Of a stretch of DNA of 60,544 nucleotides, positions 57,501-60,544 are shown piece by piece. The translations under genes were made by a program, and so were the position numbers. This DNA comes from Gnetum montanum. Taxonomy: Eukaryota > Streptophyta > Gnetopsida > Gnetales > Gnetaceae. The notes under the pieces are model-generated. The model was not told the DNA's origin and ran no database searches. It saw only the letters and a list, made by a program, of their open reading frames with translations. The stretch lies in contig MNCI01001005.1 of assembly GCA_015680685.1 (NCBI GenBank), forward strand, positions 1-60,544, read 5' to 3'. How positions within the stretch are numbered: position 1 is the first letter of the stretch; every line of letters begins with the position of its first letter.

Positions 57501-58667
57501 TGATGCTTGTTTTCTGTCAGGAGCTCGCCTCCGATGGGATCCCGCGGAGCCCATTGACCTGGACACAGCAAAACCCCCATCTGATGGGGCAGTCGTGCCA
57601 TGCCACATTTATGAGGAAATGCGTAAATGTGCGTTACGCTCGACACGCTCCGTATGGGAAAGCAGGAATGTCAATGAGGACCTATGGAAGAAGCTGCAGC
57701 GGTCAGAACAGAGGGTTGAATCTTTGAGTAAAGAAGTCGAGGACCTAAGTGCGCGATATGAGTTCCTATAGGCTCGAGTGATAGGGGATGAAGACTGACG
57801 TACTGCTGTCATTGATCACTCCCGTTATTGGACAACGATCAAGAACAACGTACAGACCAGTCGAGCGTTAGTAGAGCAAAGGATGCAAATAGAGCTCCTT
57901 GCTCAGAAAAGTCGAGACTGGAGGGACTACTGCACGGGCGTACAGGAATGGGGGCAGAAGGAGAAGGACCACAAGCACGTATACAAAAGGGAAAGTTCCG
58001 CCTACAGAAAACGCTACCGCGATTCCGCTGTTAAAGCTCGATCCTTGGAGGTCTTTGTGGACACCATCAGAGCGTATGAAGCTTTCAAGAAGTTTGAGGA
58101 ACAGGTGACCGTAACTGCATCTTCAGAGAGAACAATGGTCTTCCCTGGGAATCAGGCTTCGATCCCTACTTTCTTCTGAGATCCTCCCTCTTGGAGCAGC
58201 GTGGAGAAAGGGAAGGTGAAGGTAGGGGCGGCTTCAGGCGAGGATGCGTGGCAAGACCTGACAGAGGACGAGATCATGCAGCGTTTGTGGGCCGGTTTGG
58301 ACAAGCTTCCTTTTGCTATGGAAGTCGGGCCGTCCCGAGTAAGTTTACGCATGCCTTAGCCAGAATATTTTCCGACATAGTGTTTCCTATGCTAATTTTT
58401 ATGTTATTTGTATTTCAGGTACCAGAAGCAGATAGAGGTTGTACGCCAGCTGAGGGGCTGGGAGAGGAAACAGTGGAAGCAGAGGTGGAACACAACGGTG
58501 AAGAGCGTCTTCTTGTGGAGCCAACATTAGAAGGAGAGCCTCATGAAGAGGCAATCTTTCATGAAGGGATAATTCCCAGAAACGATGGCCCACTGGAGGA
58601 CGACCCTTTAGGGCTGGATTTAGAGTTGAAGGACACTGGTGACAGTGGCAGCAGAGGAAATGCATGA
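54539..58667 (+). pseudogene. Eight-exon gene antisense to element G, with FCP1/HAD-like N-terminus
   Basis: Exons 54539-54657, 54925-55374, 55483-55757, 55853-56893, 56972-57247, 57318-57446, 57521-58338 and 58419-58667. All seven introns (70-267 bases) are GT-AG and the phases (2,2,1,1,1,1,0) join into 1118 codons. Residues 1-40 are Lys-rich at the start. Residues 41-110 look like an FCP1/NLI-type HAD phosphatase (LKPILIVLDIIGVL; FSIIIWSD), but the second Asp of DxD is Ile. Residues ~282-520 are a globular part (MIGLVNSFSEKADHF, LFSDLFGVPSSG) reminiscent of the plant mobile-type domains in retrotransposons, family unproven. Residues ~800-980 form a coiled coil, and the C-terminus is acidic. 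In-frame stops at 55046, 56569, 57769, 57796 and 58177 disable it unless readthrough occurs. Confidence 0.7.
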
Positions 58668-59047
58668 TTTTGTTGATGTTGGTGTAATATCAGTTTACAA
58701 ATGACTTGAAAAGACATGTTATAAAACTTGATTGAATGTTAACTGCCTATCATGTTTTTTTTTTTGCAAATGTAATAATAATAATGGAGCATAAGTCTTA
58801 GTTTAAAGCCGTTGCGTGCTGACTGCGTGAATTGGCTACTAGTTTAAGGCCGTTGCGGGCCAACTGCGTATGTTGTAACAAAATGTAACCCTGGACACAT
58901 GCGTAAAGAAATGAGGATGCGTAACTAACGTGCGTATGAGCACACATGCAAAGACAAAAATGCAAAGCGTAAACACAGAAGGTGAATGTCGCGTAAAAGC
59001 ATACTGAAACAAAGGAAACGGGTGGATGGATGAGCATGATAACTTAC
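58668..59047. other. 3' flank of the antisense gene
   Basis: T-rich tract (58754-58765) and AATAATAATAATGG near 58772, possible 3' processing signals. Two units related to the 50094-50597 minisatellite at 58798-58880, then GCGTA-rich sequence up to the minus-strand splice donor at 59047. Confidence 0.4.
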
Positions 59048-60031
59048 ATGAGTGTACGCAGAAGACCTTCGTTCAACCGTCAGTACGCAATTGTCTCCTA
59101 GCGGCTTTTATGTTAAATGCTGCGTAAGGGCGAGGAGGTTTGCAGTTCGACTCCTCTACGCTGTCATCCGGAAATGGCAGGTTGGCCCAGGCTAGATCGT
59201 CATCATTGTCATTGTTCTGTTCAGGGGCTTGGAGAGGGGACTGATCCTCAGCCGTTTCGATCTCCGAACCCTGTTCTTCTTCAATGTTGTTAACGGTCCT
59301 GGGGGTGACCTCGTCGCCACGTATGATAACCTCCCCTCCGGCATAGGGTAGGTGTATCTCCTGATGGATCGGCGACGAGACCGCCCTCAGCTGGGCTAAC
59401 CACGACCTCCCTAAGATTAAGTTGAAGCCTGGCATCTCCTCGACGACTAAAAATGTGGCTTCCATTGGGAACTGATTCTCCGCCACAAACTCAATACGCA
59501 CCGTCCCCTTGACCTGAACTCGTGCTCCATTGAATGATTTTACGCAGGCTGTCGTCGTGGGAGTGATCTGGTCGACCAACCCCAACCTATCTACGATGGA
59601 ATAGGGAACGACATTAGCAGCTGCGCCATCATCCACGTGCACCCTCCGGATCCGGTACTGGCCGACCCGAATGGTAATGAACATAGGCTCCGTCATTACT
59701 TGACCCTTTTCCGGATCATCTTTAACAGACTCGTCCAGGAAGGTCAACGAGGTGGGCTTGGGGTGTTCAGCTTCAGGAGGAAACATGATAGCATGTATCG
59801 CTTCCTCTTCCGCCGGCAAGCTGACGTCCACTAATATGGACGTCAACATGCATACCATAGCCTCGCGGTGTTCTCGAGAAGTCATCAAGAGGTCGTACAA
59901 GATCAGCGTTGTGTTCTTTTGCTTGAGAGCTTGTTTAACCTGCATGAACGCATCGAGGAGGTCCTTCTCTTGGCAGGGTGGTTTACCCCCTTGTCCTCCT
60001 CCATTCGGCCCAAGAGACGGATCTCTCAAGG
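59048..60031 (-). pseudogene. Protease of element G
   Basis: Retropepsin that would cut the gag-pol precursor. The frame from 60031 to a TGA at 59075-59073 contains the linker LLDAFMQVKQALKQKNTTLI, then EPMFITIRVGQYRIRRVHVD with the active site VDDGAAANVVPYSIVDRLGL near 59620-59570 (DDG in place of DSG/DTG), FNGARVQVKGTVRIEF, and the flap and C-terminal block MPGFNLILGRSWLAQL, AVSSPIHQEIHLPY. This LGRSW ... SPIHQ arrangement is characteristic of Tat/Ogre proteases. The TGA is one C-to-T step from CGA; the frame then stays open to the donor at 59047. A frameshift near 60030 separates it from gag. Confidence 0.85.
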
Positions 60032-60544
60032 TGGAGCGGTGTTAGTGGGAGGGTTGTTCTTTTTTCTGCCAAGAGAAGGTGGCTGCGTTTCTGTACCCTT
60101 AGCCTGTTTTTGAGGCATAGACATAGGTACAGAGGCCAGGGGCCTAGGCTTAGGGAAGCCAAGCGTAGGATGATTTTTTGTTACGTCAACTGCGATGTTC
60201 TCCTCCTTTCACTTGGGAGGCGATGGCTGGTGGTCCTGACTAGAGGTCTACCCTTGCGTGAGAGGGGCAGCCCATGGATGTGGCGCCCTAATAATAAAGG
60301 GTGCTCTTGGCATGGGCGCGGATGGATCCGCGGCTTGGGTACTGTCATGTGACTGAGGGCGCACTTGGGAAGGTGCCCGTATGAGAAACGGTGGCCGTGA
60401 GGCCCCACTGGCTGCCAAAGAAGTAGTTGGCCCCCTTTGTGAGCTAGCGGGCACGCGCAAAAAAAAAGGCTGCTTTGGCGGTCCCCCACGCTCACTGTCC
60501 GTACTCACTACAGTGATTGTATAGGGATCGTAACTTGCGTTCAA
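60032..60544 (-). pseudogene. C-terminal end of gag of element G (cut by the window edge)
   Basis: A Pro/Ser-rich frame with three variants of a short motif: QPFFLRVPAS, PPFLIRAPSQ, APFIIRAPHP (60490-60280). It continues after two stops as KEENIAVDVTKNHPTLGFPK and PLASVPMSMPQKQAKGTETQ, to a TGA near 60030 where the protease frame takes over by one base. No zinc knuckle is seen in the part present. Identity is from position directly upstream of protease. Confidence 0.5.

Larger units (their letters stand above)
54105..59047 (-). other. Candidate intron of element G between protease and RT
   Basis: Minus-strand donor GTAAGT begins at 59047, after TCAT. A matching acceptor CACTTGCCAG ends at 54105. 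Joining 59048 to 54104 keeps frame (phase 1) and leads straight into the conserved pol linker. Ogre elements are known to remove an intron at this very place. Here the interval is 4943 bases because it holds a gene on the other strand. Not proven: a TGA lies 25 bases before the donor, and other acceptors such as TTTTTCAG at 54097 exist but would not keep phase with this donor. Confidence 0.55.
46497..60544 (-). mobile_element. LTR element G: Ogre/Tat-type autonomous element, 5' end outside the window
   Basis: On the minus strand from the right edge: gag end, protease, a candidate intron holding an antisense gene, RT-RNase H-second RNase H-integrase, a repeat-rich 3' region, PPT and a 3' LTR at 46497-47469. 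The dual RNase H, the protease-RT interruption and the size (over 14 kb without the 5' LTR) fit the Ogre/Tat lineage. It is richer in G+C and CpG than everything to its left, and its pol is open apart from two stops, so it is comparatively young. Confidence 0.85.

Noticed and set aside
59637-60352. Several plus-strand open frames at the right edge
   Set aside because: Shadows of the protease and gag end of G. Their translations lack domains, and the minus strand carries clear protease motifs.
59073-60544. Gag-protease at the right edge as a separate element from the pol at 50629-54104
   Set aside because: Possible but less likely: strand, composition, decay level and lineage agree, and splice sites on either side of the gap keep frame. 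Kept as an alternative in the intron entry.

Overview
This is a window of nuclear DNA from a large, repeat-rich plant genome, with no sign of bacterial, organellar or viral gene organisation. The evidence is nested LTR retrotransposons with plant tRNA primer sites, a broken plant-type xanthine dehydrogenase gene, strongly AT-rich and CpG-poor old sequence, and a GT-AG intron-bearing gene. The number and nesting of LTR elements suits a gymnosperm or another large-genome plant; the species cannot be fixed from the sequence. No intact host gene was found.

Layout. 1-5325: minus-strand Ty3/gypsy relic (pol, gag, initiator-Met primer site, ~3 kb LTR) carrying a SINE-like insert. 5326-9047: AT-rich, with a dispersed repeat and a CpG-containing promoter-like island. 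9048-22337: three pieces (A, B, C) of one LTR family whose U3 carries GATATC palindromes and whose primer site matches tRNA-Asp. 22597-24390: scrambled xanthine dehydrogenase exons and an unidentified coding relic. 24419-27075: a possible solo LTR inside the end of a fourth copy (D). 28675-35869: a complete copy (E) with a 5-bp target duplication. 37800-41610: dispersed repeat, SINE-like copies and a LINE. 41789-43081: second copy of the first gypsy LTR, cut by copy F (43082-46496), which is followed by copy G (46497 to the window end).

G is the main object. It is a minus-strand Ogre/Tat-type element with gag-protease at the right edge, RT-RNase H-second RNase H-integrase at 50629-54104, a 3' PPT and a 3' LTR of the same family as C, E and F. 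Between protease and RT lies a stretch of about 4.9 kb with frame-compatible splice sites on the minus strand, like the known Ogre intron. Inside it, on the opposite strand, is an eight-exon gene (54539-58667) whose seven GT-AG introns all join in frame into a 1118-residue product; it starts with an FCP1/HAD-like segment and carries five in-frame stops.

How the parts fit. C, E and F carry only gag (with or without protease) and lack RT and integrase, yet share LTR, primer site and PPT with G. The natural reading is a non-autonomous family mobilised by G-like elements. G is CpG-rich and little decayed, so it is probably the youngest insertion; C, E and F are more eroded; the first gypsy family, the LINE and the SINEs are oldest.
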